A stretch of 64,000 nt of DNA from Mangifera indica (Eukaryota > Streptophyta > Magnoliopsida > Sapindales > Anacardiaceae), in contig NW_025401101.1 in assembly GCF_011075055.1 (NCBI RefSeq), positions 186,001 through 250,000 of the forward strand. Direction: 5' to 3'. This document shows, piece after piece, positions 1 through 11,368 of this stretch (position 1 is its first letter; each line of letters opens with the position of its first letter). The notes under the pieces are model-generated. The model did no database searches, was not told the origin of the DNA, and saw only the letters and a program-made list of their open reading frames with translations. A program made the translations under genes and the position numbers.

Positions 1-700
1 CATATGGTGGACTTGAAAACTTATTGTACTTTTTAAGATATATACAAATTGGCTATCAAGGTAGATAAGCAAAAGAAGTCCTTGAAGAGTTCAGCTCCTA
101 AAAACTTCTATAAAGGTATTTCGTACTTTAGGGGTTTTACTTCTTACTTCAAATTTGAATTTATTCACAAAAACAAAGGAAAGAAAAAAAGTTGGAAAGC
201 ACCAAGGAGAAATCCAATTTTGTGAAGCCAAATATGAATGCAAAAGATAAGAAGTGTTTTAAGTGCCATGGTTATGGCCACTTTCAAGCCAATTACCCAA
301 ATAAAATGGTCATGACTATGAAGGAAATAAAGGAGATTGAGGAAACATTACAAGAGTAAGAAAATGAAAATGACAAACTTGAAAGTGAAAAGGAAGTTAT
401 AGAAGAGGCTAATAATGGTAATAGGTTTGTGATAAGGAAAGCTTTGCATACACAAGTTTGCCTAGACAATGAATAAAGGAAAAACTTGTTTCAAACTAGG
501 TGTACCGTAAAAGGAAGAGTATGTATGGTTGTTATTGATAGTTGGAGTTGTACAAATGTTGCCTCCACTATTCTTATGAAGAAGATGAGTTTACCCACCT
601 TTACCCATGCACAACCATATAAACTTCAATGGTTAAGCAATAGGAGTACTTTTAAAGTCATCAAACAGGTTGTTGTTCTTTTTGTAACAACTATAGTTAC
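1..700 (+). pseudogene. Ty3/gypsy gag-protease remnant
   Basis: Decayed piece of a gypsy polyprotein. Near 40-110 the translation resembles the linker after the gag domain. At about 256-300 lies a zinc knuckle with the spacing CX2CX4HX4 and its last Cys changed to Tyr (CFKCHGYGHFQANY). At about 489-690 a stretch resembles the aspartic protease, where the catalytic D-S-G reads D-S-W, so it is probably dead. Over the protease stretch it is clearly but not closely related to the complete gypsy element at 56445-63151. Stops and frameshifts break it, and reverse transcriptase and integrase are absent. The left end lies outside the window. Confidence 0.8.
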
Positions 701-779
701 ATCTCAAGGGCATAATAGTCATTTTATATGCTTATGTGGATGTATTAATTATTTTATTTGAAGTTAATGCTAAATTGTG

Positions 780-2110
780 ATTTTTTTAGTGACACATGAC
801 CATGCATGGAGAGGTTATACCTATATATCGACTGGATAAGGTGATCACCACGTGAAATTTGAATTAAACGATACATGACTGTATGTAATGAAACACACAC
901 CCATGTATGGCATTACGCGAAAATAGTTTTTATAAGGCATGTTTGCTACATTTTAAGGATTTTTCTTAATCTTAATCCAAAATGCACGCACTCATTCCAG
1001 AATGAGAGAAAAGTGAGTTTTGAGTCATTCTCTAATTTGTGGTGGCAAAATTTGACAATGGCAAGATACTTTTAGGTGAGGAAAATTGTGGTAACTCATG
1101 AAGAAAAGGTGTCAAGTCCATCAATAAAAAAAGAGAGGTAAGTAAGATACTTTAGACCCACTGTTAATGCAATGATTGAATATAGATCAAGGATTGATCA
1201 TAAATAAAGAAAGGAAAAGGTTTGGTGCATTATAATATATATTGGATTGTTCATGAGTCGTCAAATGGATAGTGATTAATGTTTGATTAAAAGGTTATCG
1301 TTTGGTGCATGATATGTTAGATTATTCATGCCTATCATTGTTGATGATTACAAGTTCTTTTGAATTGTTTTATGATGTTTTTATTGATGTCTAATTGTGG
1401 ACTACGTTATATGTTGTTTTGTTGAGATTATTATCCTTATTGAATTGACAATGGTATATTATGTATTTGAATAGCTTTGATGCAATTAATGTGCATTTTT
1501 GCATTGTTCTATGGGTATGATTTGTTTGAGATAAATATATATATTGATAGAAATTGTTTTGGATTAGATTAAGTTGCAAAATTAGGTTAACTCTTCTATT
1601 TTCTAGGTTTAACACACGATTGTATGGTATAAGACATACACCCACATGCATGAACCCTATATTTCAGATTAAGTTTTCCTGGTGTTTTGATAACTATTAG
1701 ATATTGCCAACTGTTAAGCGGTTAACTAAAGCACGTAGTTCACTAATGTATGTCTTATGCACGACCGTGTGTAAGGTAAAATAACTAAAATACCCTTAAG
1801 AAGTAGAATGGTTAAAGTAAGGTTGAATTGAAAAATATGCTAAGTATAGAGAAAGGGCACAGACCCAAGGTTTGGAGATATGCATCCCTGTGTATGTTTG
1901 ATTTTAGTTACATAGGGATAGGTTATGAGGAAAGAAGGTCGTGCATGATTTATAAAGTTGACACACCCATGTTTTTGGAGCAACACATCCATATGTCTAA
2001 CATAGTAAAGACACAGCCTTAAAGGGATATTCGTGTCTTATGCATGAGGAAGATATATGCCTGTATATTATAGATAACGTGCCTATGTATGAAGGGAAAA
2101 ATAAACAAAG
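780..2110. repeat. Non-coding block with recurring CACACCCATGTATG-like motif
   Basis: No coding signal. A short motif recurs roughly every 100-250 bp in both orientations, for example near 792 (GACCATGCATGG), 893 (CACACCCATGTATGG), 1640, 1760 (GCACGACCGTGTGT), 1940, 1965 and 2035-2095. Such CACGGCCGTGTG-type half-palindromes are common in non-coding parts of plant gypsy elements. The block follows the gag-protease remnant directly, so it may be a non-coding part of the same or a related element; that is inference. Confidence 0.4.
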
Positions 2111-2264
2111 GAAAAGGGAACTAGGCTAGAAGTTTATAGGTCATTTACTGCATTACAATGACTTTATGACAATGAGTGTTCGCATGGCCAAGGTGTCAAA
2201 TCTTTGTATTTGATCTAGTTTGATCGACCTAGTATAATGTTATGGGACATAACTTTGAGTACGG

Positions 2265-3060
2265 ATTCACAATTTGTCAAAATCATGGTCTCGATACTTC
2301 TCTGAATCGTCGATCAATATATTTGAACTATGATATCATGAACATATTTCATATAACTAGTCAAAGATTTTTGTTTTCAATATTTATCGATGTTCGTGTA
2401 GAAACTCATAATCTAATAGTTCTTGAGTAAACAAATACTTTGAATCCAATAACTCCGAGTCAACAAATCATCTTTTGATCATCATTTGTCTTTTTATACA
2501 AAAAACATATGACCAACTTGGCTTTATCATACATAATATAACTGACTTTGTATTTATACACCATATGAACTACACGCATTCGTATCGGATTCAACCATGA
2601 TATCTTAGGTCAAAAGATTACTCTGTATACTAATACAATCATATGATAAGTTATTGACTACATTGTAGTAGTCATGTGACTTATTGTAATTGGTCATGTT
2701 TGAAAAATAGTTCACTAAGTGTTAGTCCAAGCTAATGCCCCAATGACGTGACCATTAGTGTCACCTGCACTAATATCATCTCATGATATTCAACAAAAAC
2801 ATTAAGTATACCTACTGTATGACATTATTACACAACTAATATCACATCCATATGAAATAATTTGATAATCTTGTTTTACTGATTAAATGAATTCTTTGGA
2901 CAATTCATATACATACTTTATATTTAAACCAATAAAAGAAGTAGTTTATGTATATGAACAAAAACACACTTTCTTTTATTAATAAATCATAATTACATAT
3001 ATACAAGATGAAATGCCCTGAAACCGACAACACGAATGGTTCTTAGGGCATATGCTAACA
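2265..3060 (-). mobile_element. Copia-type LTR fragment, copy 1
   Basis: Read on the minus strand it starts TGTTAGCATATGCCCTAAGA at 3060, a typical plant LTR start, and continues as AT-rich DNA. It is clearly homologous, in the same orientation, to 37830-38628 (copy 2). Shared landmarks on the plus strand include the text around 2430-2460 and 38010-38045 (CTTTGAATCCAATAA), the ATATCTTAGGTCAAA run near 2605 and the ATTGACTAC run near 2655. The distal end is not defined and no internal domain is attached, so it may be a solo or truncated LTR. Confidence 0.6.
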
Positions 3061-3633
3061 TATATAAATGTCATTCTCTCTCTTGTAAAAGCTAGTTTTT
3101 GGGTAGGAAAATTTTGAATGAATTTTCTTGAGAGTTTCCTCTTGAAGTTGCTTTCCTTTATCCAAACTTTTCCAAAAGGTTTGGTGGTGGATTCAAAGTT
3201 GGTGGCCTAGTGTTTACACGTGCAAAATTATTTGACTCTTATTTTGTAAGTTTCATTTATGTGTTTTTGAATTGCAACTTGTTATCTTTAATTGTGGCGG
3301 GATTTTGGAAGTATGGATATATATGGTAGTTTGTTGTTGATTTATTTGTATTGATGATGTTTGGATTGAGGAAAGTTGGAGTTTGTGTTGGAAGTGAAGA
3401 CTTAGGAGATAATTGGTGAATTTCCATGGTTAATGAATGTAATTAATGGTAGATTTTCTTATAATCACTCATGTTTGCATGATTTCACATCAGGTTCACT
3501 AATGATGTGTCATTATGTAATTGGCTACGATTTTATTTTTAATTTAAAATCACTTAATCGTGCAAAAGACACATAATCTATTACTTAATTATGCATTTAA
3601 AAGTGTGTGCACATACTTTTATTGAAATGAAAA

Positions 3634-4831
3634 GGCCAAAAGACTTAATTCCACCCAAGGTTTAGTCCATTAACAAAGTCCCACTTGTTAATTTTGGAAA
3701 ATCCAAATACCCACATGTTATCTAATTATGTTAGTGTCTTCTATTAGTTTAATTATAAATTACTGATTTACCCATTTTATGACAAAAATGCCCTTATAAA
3801 TTGGTGCTTCCTTCTCTCATTTCTCAAACAAAAAATCAAAATAATTTAAAACCTTGACTATCTCTTCACTTTCCAACCCAATAATAAAAAAATATTTTCT
3901 CGATACCTAAACACTAATTCAGTTGAATTTACAAGAGTATGTACTAGTGTTTTCAGGGAAACACTTGCAAATTTGACCCACTACTCTAATTTTGATTATT
4001 ATTATTCTTGGGAGGCCTTAGAAAACTGGGTTGTTGTTGATTATCATTGAAAAGCAAAGGTAATGTTAGAACAAAGGAAGAAAAGGAACTCAAATATGAT
4101 AGTAGCCCAAACAAATAAGACTAAGAAGAAGAAGAAGATAACAATGACGATTGAATTTGAATGGAACTCAATTGTGTATTGGGCTAAAGGAATGGTTGCA
4201 ACAAACTAGGGTTGGTTTTGAAAGATTTGGGAGGGTTGATTTTGCAAGAGTTGAAAGGAATTGTAATAGTCATGATAATTTTGTGACATGAAAAATGATG
4301 ACATTAGTGGTGTAATAGCTAATTGTCATCGTTGAGGGTTGTTTATGGTGAGGTTGATATGATGTTAAAGAAGTTAAAAGGATACTAGAGGTGTTTGGTT
4401 GGAGGGAAATTTTGGTGTCGTTAGGGTTGTTGGGGAGTTGTGAGTTGAACATTTTATACGAAATTAAGTTTGGTGTAGTAGTTGTGAAACCTTAAGGCAA
4501 CTTCATCCTAGGCTCGGGTGGCAGCTTCGACAGTACATGATCTTGTAAGTTCAATTGAATTAGTATTTGGATATTGAGAAAACATTTTCTTGTTGGCCTA
4601 GAAACTTAAGAGAGTTAGGGTTTTGAATTAATTAGATTTTTTATTTGAAAAATGAGGGAGGGAAGTTCCAATTTATGAGGGCATTTTTATCATTATACTG
4701 AAAAGGTGTAAATAAGTATTTTACAATTAAACTAACAAAAGACATTAACAAAATTAGATAAAAGGTGAGTGTTTGAATTTTTTTAAAGTTAAAAATAGAG
4801 TAAACCTTGGATAAGTTTAAGTCTTTTGGCC
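3634..4831. mobile_element. Foldback Mutator-like element (copy a)
   Basis: A 1,198-bp element bounded by inverted termini: GGCCAAAAGACTTAA at 3634 and its reverse complement ending at 4831, with similarity continuing inward to the CCAAGGTTTA stretch. The 9 bp on each side are identical (AAATGAAAA at 3625-3633 and 4832-4840), the target-duplication size of Mutator-like elements. No transposase or other recognisable gene is inside, so it is non-autonomous. Related copies lie at 6246, 40300-40678, 54026 and 54905. Confidence 0.85.
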
Positions 4832-4840
4832 AAATGAAAA

Positions 4841-6245
4841 GGTTGAGAGTCTTGACTCAAGACTTTCCATATTTTGTACGTAGCCTATAAATATGTGATG
4901 TTACCGGTTGCACGCATGAAAAGTTTCTTAAGGAAATTTATGTTGGTTTAAAGTTTCTATGAAAATATTTTCAATGAAGGGAATGACTTGATCTAATTTC
5001 AATGATTTAGGTTATGGTTTAACCGTTTTCAAATTGATTCATATTGTAAATTATATTTTTTTAAATAAATATATAAAAAACTATATTTAATGGCATTTTT
5101 TAATAAATAATCAGCTGCACCAATTGATTTTTATATTTATTTTATTATTTTCTTTACAAGTTTATTATATATGTATTTTATATTTATTTTACTTGTTTAC
5201 TTTATTTCATGTTTTAGAAACTATAATTTAATCATTATTTATTAAATACAATATATTTAAAAATGAATGATTTTTAATAAAATTCAAATTGTTATCCAAA
5301 TAGAATCAAACCTTATTTTTTTAGTTTCGTTTGATTTAGTTTGAAACTTAAAATGATATGATTTGGTTTGGTTTATAAATTTTTTTAAACTACACTTTTT
5401 AGTTTAGTTCGAAAAGATTTTTGAACCGAATCAAATATGACCATGCACACCTTTAGTTAAATATAGAGTTAACAAATTTTGACACGATTTGTTAAGCTAA
5501 TACGATGTAACACAAAAAAAATTGGGTAAAGGTTGAGCCTTTTTACACAAAATTAAATTCAAGTCAGCTCAATATGAGTCAAAATTAAAACTGGTCATGT
5601 TAGAGTTGATATGAAGGTAACCCGAATTATTCGAACTAATTTAAATGTTTAAAAAAATGCTACTTTAACTACATTTGTTAGGGTAAATTAAAAAATTTTA
5701 AAGGAGATAAGTATCTACAACGGTTAAAATCATTATATATTACTTATAGTTATATCTCTATATAGTTGTAATTACTCTGATTATTCTTGATTTTATTTAA
5801 AAGTTTTATTTTATTATTTGATAGTGATAATGAAATTTAGTTTATAAAATTATTGACATGTTTTATAAGTATTGATGTGTAATTTTTTAGACTATTTGTA
5901 AATAAGATAAAATGTTATATTATATGTTTTATTGATAATAGTTTAGGATAATTTAGTGAAGAAATTAAAACGTTAATAAAATTTAAAAAAGTGAAAATAA
6001 TATACAATTTTAGGGCAATTCTAGTTATGTCAAGTCCATTCGAATATCTTGCATGTTGGATTAAACTTCAAAGATCTCAATACGATTTAATTTAGGTTAG
6101 GTTAGAGTTAAAAATCTTTGACTTGAAACTTAAACTGACACGATACAAATATGTTCTAATAATACGAACAACTAAATTTAGTTAAATATAAGGGTGTTTT
6201 ATTTGTGTATCCTCATAAAATATTTAGTATTTTGATATTAAGAAA
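4841..6245. other. AT-rich spacer, nothing recognised
   Basis: Very AT-rich DNA with many stops in every frame. No ORF, RNA gene or repeat boundary could be supported here by reading. Confidence 0.5.
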
Positions 6246-6847
6246 AGTCAAAAGACTATTTCCCCCTAAGTTTTAATGCAAAAGTAAATATATATCTGTG
6301 GACTTTCAAAAACTCAAACATTCACCCATGACTAAATTTCTGTTAAAAATCTCAATTAGAGTTAAGGTTAAAATCGTCATTTACTAAAACAATTTAAAAA
6401 ATTAAAGTTTTATCATTTTTCTTCCATAGGTTTAAAAATCTTACAATTTTTCCCCATTCAAAGTTTCCAAGTTTTGAAAAGTGACCATTTCACCCTCAAA
6501 TTCCTAAGTTTTCTTCCTTCCCTCTTCAGTGGCCATCTCCTACGATGGTGACCATATGAAGATCAGACAAAAAATCGACGACCATTTTCAGTAGATGAAT
6601 CTTCGTCTCCGTCAATGAAAAGACATCATCCCTTCATTAACAAAGATGAAGAGGCATTGTCTTTTTGTCTCTGTCAACGAATATTCATCTACCATAAATG
6701 GTTGTCGACTCTCTGTCTAGTCTTCAGAGTTCGTCGTCGCTAGAGAGGAGAGAAAGAAAATTGAGGGATTTATGGGTGAAATGTTACTTTTTAAAAATTT
6801 AGGGGGGAAATGGATAAATTTTAATTTTTTTAATAAATTATATTTTA
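6246..6847. mobile_element. Foldback element (copy b), left part
   Basis: Starts AGTCAAAAGACTATTTCCCC, matching the terminal sequence of the foldback family (GGCCAAAWGACTATTTCCC). Its interior resembles copies d and e: a pyrimidine-rich stretch, a CGTCGTC-rich core at 6530-6740, then the purine-rich return arm. It breaks off at 6847, exactly where the giant Mutator-like element begins. A plausible right end lies at 27840-27961; the two parts together give about 720 bp, close to the 777 bp of copy d. No target duplication is preserved. Confidence 0.55.
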
Positions 6848-6872
6848 GGGAAATTATAAAAAATAGGCAAAA
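6848..6872 (+). repeat. Left terminal inverted repeat of the giant element
   Basis: Pairs with 27806-27830 at 22 of 25 positions (hand alignment). It is immediately preceded by the 9-bp target duplication TATATTTTA at 6839-6847. Confidence 0.8.
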
Positions 6873-6954
6873 GTAAAGGGGCTTAAGAAAATTACTCAAA
6901 AAATTCAGATTAAAGCAAAAATGCTCAACATTTGTGAAATGTCTAAACTACCCC

Positions 6955-6964
6955 TATATATAAA
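6955..6964 (+). promoter_or_regulatory. Putative TATA box of the Ulp1 gene
   Basis: TATATATAAA lies about 160 bp upstream of the proposed start codon at 7120, just inside the left terminus of the element. It fits a plant core promoter, but the transcription start is not known. Confidence 0.4.
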
Positions 6965-6984
6965 CAAGGCAAAATTTCATATTT

Positions 6985-7545
6985 CCCACTGTGAAACGTC
7001 CACTGTCACTGTGCAAATCCAAAGAAAAAGAGACTTTTTTCCCACTGTCAATCGTCGCCCACTATCGTCCCACTGTCAAGCCGATTTCCGTCGATTTTCT
7101 TGCTTTCCGGCGAGCGAAAATGGTCAAGAAGGTTAGTATATCTTCCGTAATCTTGTTTGAATCAAGTTATTGTTCATATTATTGAGATTTGAGTGAGATT
7201 TTACGGTTTGAAACATTATGGTTTCGATTTTGTACAATGTTTAATATGTTTTGATTCTTGGCTGTTTTCATTGAATTTGTTGAGGGGTTTTGTGTTATAG
7301 CCTATGTAGATTCGATTTATGTTGAAATTGGAGGCCGAAATGACCAAATTTTGGCCGAAAAAAGCCTCCGAAGCCATCGGCAGTCCGACAGTGGGAACAG
7401 TGTTTCCCACTGTCATGAAGAAAACTCCCACTGTGACAGTGGGTTAGGGGGGTTTAGTGGCTTTTTAAAAACATTAGGGATCTGGTGGCATTATTAGTCC
7501 ACTGTGGGCGTTTCTGAAATTTGCCATGTGTGACAGTGGGTTGGG
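6985..7545. repeat. Cluster of CCCACTGTCA / TGACAGTGGG motifs
   Basis: The core CACTGT and its complement ACAGTG recur about ten or more times in 560 bp, in both orientations. Examples lie near 6988, 7001, 7007, 7040, 7070, 7388, 7397, 7407, 7428, 7436, 7500 and 7530. Several are paired head to head, e.g. CCCACTGTGACAGTGGG at 7427-7443, a near-perfect palindrome. The cluster sits in the leader and first intron of the Ulp1 gene. Function unknown. Confidence 0.65.
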
Positions 7546-10500
7546 GTGAAAATTTACTTTTTTGAAATTGTAGGGGCGGTAAGAGATTCGAAAATTATTG
7601 AGGGGCAAGGGATAAATATTAGACATGTTTGTAATAGAAATTTTTTTAGGGGGTAAATTGATATTTTTCACATCTAGGGTTTCTCGATTATAGTTTTCGA
7701 ATTTTATATCCGTTTTTTTTGTTTTAAGATTTTTCAATATGTAGTTTTCGAATTTGAGATTAAGTTTTTCGTTTTTTGTGCCTACGGACATATTTTACGA
7801 TGTAATGACCTCATATTTTTTAGATTTTCAAATAATTTTTCTATTATTGTCATTCTAGGGCATTTCAACATTTAGAATTCGAATTTCAATTCCGTTTTTT
7901 CGAATTTCACCGTTTTACGATATAACGACTAGTATTTTTCAGATTTCTGAAGAATTTTTCGATTGTTACCATTCTAGGGTATTTCAACATTTAGAATTCG
8001 AATTTCAATTCCGTTTTTTCGAATTTCACCGTTTTACGATATATCGACTAGTATTTTTCAGATTTCTGAAGAATTTTTTGATTGTTACCATTCTAGGGTA
8101 TTTCAACTTTTAGAATTCGAATTTTAGTTCTGTTTTTTTGAATTTCACCGTTTTACGATATATCGACTCGTATTTTTCAGATTTCTGAAGAATTTTTTTA
8201 TTGTTACCATTCTAGGGTATTTCAACTTTTAGAATTCAAATTTCAGTTTCGTTTTTTCGAATTTCACCGTTTTACGATATATCGACTCGTATTTTTCAGA
8301 TTTCCAAAAATTTTTTCGATTGTTACCATTCTAGGGTATTTCAACTTTTAGAATTCGAATTTCAGTTTCGTTTTTTCAAATTTCACCGTTTTACGATATA
8401 TCAACTCGTATTTTTCATATTTTCGAAGAATTTTTCGATTATTGCCATTCTAAGGTATTTCAACTTTTAGAATTTGAATTTCAGTTCCGTTTTTTTGAAT
8501 TTCACTATTTTACGATATATCGACTCGTATTTTTCAGATTTTTGAAGAATTTTTCAATTGTTACCATTCTAGGGTATTTCAACTTTTAGAATTTGAATTT
8601 CAGTTCCGTTTTTTTGATTGTTAACATTCTATGGTATTTTATCGTATAAAATTCTAATTTCAGTTTTGTTTTTTCCTTTTATCTGTTTTACAATCCTGAA
8701 ATCTTATTTTTAAAATTTTGCGATCACCTTTTTTATTGTTTTGTATTTTTTATCTTTTTATGATTTTTCCATGAAGACATTTGTTTACATATTTGCTATT
8801 TATGAATGACTAACGAATTTTGTAAATTTTTGCAGGATATTTCTCGCAAAAGAAGTCGTGTTGAAAGTGAGCTGCGAATCCCCGATGAGTCCAGACACTT
8901 CCAAACAAATCTGATATGTCGTGCACAACGCAGGATTTCATCTACACTGACTCCGGAGTAGCTACGACTATTTGAGAGGACATGTTTCGGGTATCTTCTT
9001 TGTTTATCCAAGACCAAATTCTCTGGTATATTAGTTCATTCATTTCTACTCCGGTAGCTACATCGATTCTCTGCCAGAGACGAGTTTTGGTTTCGGATTA
9101 GCGGGGTTAATGTTCGTTTTAGCTTGTTTGAGTTTGCTTTGCTGACGGGTCTTTCGTTTAGCCGGTGCATTGATATCTCTTCATATATTCCTCGCTCCTC
9201 CAGACATAGGATCAGAGATATGTACTTTCGAGGTTGTCCGAAGGTGCAGTATCATGGCCTAGAGCGTGTTTTCTTGTCGAGGCCATGAGGGGGATGACGA
9301 TATTGACGCTGTCAAGATGGCCTTGTTGTCACATGGTTTTGTTAGGAAATGATCGACGAAAGAAGGTGTCTTCAGAGTATTTACAGTTGGTTGATCATCT
9401 GGATGGGTTTAATTCCTACCCCTGGGGTGTCCCCGTGTGGCAGATGACATACGAGTCTATGTCACAAGCGAGTGACAGAGTATGCTCCAGACGGATGCCT
9501 GAGATGCGTAGATATGACCTCTACGGATTTTCTTTCGCATTTCAGGTTAGTTTTAATTTATTGATTTTATATATTAATTGGAAAAAAATATGAATTGATT
9601 TATTTAAATCGTAATTGATTATATTGCAGTATTAGATATATGAGACTTTTGACACGTTATTCGATTGGATTAACCTTGTTGATCTCTATGCGTCCCCACG
9701 AATGTTTAGGTGGCATACGCGAGACGTCCCTAGTTGAACTCATATAGGTCATATTTTCCTTGGTGATATTATATTTTATATGAAATATCATTTACCATTT
9801 TATCCTTTTCATGCATATAGGGAACCGGTATTGATATATTATCGATCGAGGGTTCTCCCCGAACACCTTCCTCGAAAGTTGAGGTTAACTTTTTTTAAAA
9901 AATGTCATTGATCGATTTGTCTTTTCAATTATATTGTTTATTTAATGATGTTTTGACTCTTTTTCAGGACGAGCAATTATGATTACTTACTGATATCCCG
10001 AGCTCAACCAAAAAGATAGTGGATATTGGTTCACAGGAGGAGGACTTCCAGGAGGACATTTTTGAGGGCATCCATATTGAGGTATATCAATTATACTTAG
10101 TATATAAATATTTATATATATTGGTCACTGAGATGTTGAAAATTACAATTTTTCAGTCCGTCGAGGGAGCACGTGTGGTGGACTTGACCATGATTTAGGA
10201 TTCTCCAGCTAAACCTCCTCCCGCATACATGAAGAAGGTAAAATAAATCGATTAATGTTAATTGTTACATAGGATGGAATGATGAATTAATTGATTTTTG
10301 GGATCATGCAGCTGATTCATACAACACGTGGTCGGACTGTCTGGAAGGATCCGCTGGTTCACACCCCGTATACAAATCCACTAAAAGGGAGGGTGAAACG
10401 GTAACTTAGGACCATTCCATCCTCTGCCTCAGAGCGTGAGGAATCTTTCCTCACATGGTACACCAGAGCTGCAGCTTCCGACGCACATGATGTCTACTTC

Positions 10501-11368
10501 ATCGAATCGAAGTCGAAGGATAGTTTTTGACGGCTTGTGGTAGAGTGTCGTCAATGGCTGACCGATGATGTAAGTTGTCTATACTATATAATTTGGTAAA
10601 AATTTTGATATATTTATCAATAACTAACACGTGAATTTGTTTATACCATTTTAGCATGTGGATTCCTTTTTGGCTTTTTTATGTTGGCATCAGGACGATC
10701 ACCGTGCAACTGTCTCACAGCGTTGGATGACTGCCCACACATTCTTTGGAGGCCATATTGAGATGGCTTGGAAGAGTTGACAGACCACATCGATTGATGA
10801 GTTTGAGTTTTCGGGGCTCTTCACGAGGATGGTTGAGGCAGCGTACACCCCGGGATTGTTATACAAACAATAGGGGATGATCAATCAGGTATAGTATATA
10901 TATATATTTCTATTACATTGAATTGGTTGACGAGAACGATAATTAACTAAAATTTGTCATTGTTTATAGGTTTACATCCCTATAAACTTCGACAACACAC
11001 ATTGGGTCACCGAAGTTGTAGATTTTTTAAAGTGCTCGATTATGGTAAACGATTCAGAGGTATCATATTCAGGGAATATGAGGTCTCTTGAGCAGCGTAT
11101 GCGACCGTATACGACATTCATACCCATGTTATTAGAGGCGACGAGTTTTTAGACAACTTATGAGAGGACTCCATGACATGATTCTCTCGTTTTGTATCGA
11201 GCGACGGATGTCCCTTAGCAGGGATTAGGCTTTGGTGACTGTGGCATGTTTATGTTACGTTTTTTTGAGTGTTTGGCATTGTCACGGAGCGTCGATTTTC
11301 CCCGAGAGTCGTCTACCTCTATACGTTGACGTTTAGCATCGCAATTGTATTTTCACCATATCAAGTAG
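7120..11368 (+). pseudogene. Ulp1-like (C48) cysteine protease gene, decayed
   Basis: Exons are inferred from splice sites and reading: 7120-7131, 8836-9545, 9630-9883, 9968-10081, 10157-10237, 10312-10569, 10655-10888 and 10970-11368. Exon 2 encodes a domain like plant DUF1985, ending with DLYGFSFAFQ at about 9520-9545. The last exon has the Ulp1 catalytic layout: His in NTHWV (codon 11000), Asp in VNDS (11051) and Cys in GDCGMF (11240). Ulp1 proteases of this family cleave SUMO-type conjugates; transposon-borne copies have no settled role. The frame is broken by stops (near 8958, 9283, 10198, 10782, 10872 and others) and at least one frameshift near 9350, while splice sites still look good, so decay seems recent. 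The left repeat block lies in its first intron. Confidence 0.8.
7740..8690 (-). repeat. Left block of the 119-bp repeat (about 8 copies)
   Basis: Spacing of the repeated TCTAGGGTATTTCAAC landmark is 119 bp (7858, 7977, 8096, 8215). Each unit is the reverse complement of units in the 11537-27474 block. Outer copies are the most diverged. The block lies in the first intron of the Ulp1 gene. Confidence 0.92.

Noticed and set aside
9234..9593. 119-residue ORF as a stand-alone gene
   Set aside because: Its C-terminal two thirds match the DUF1985-like domain, but the start lies after a frameshift and it runs past a splice donor at 9546; it is part of the decayed Ulp1 gene.
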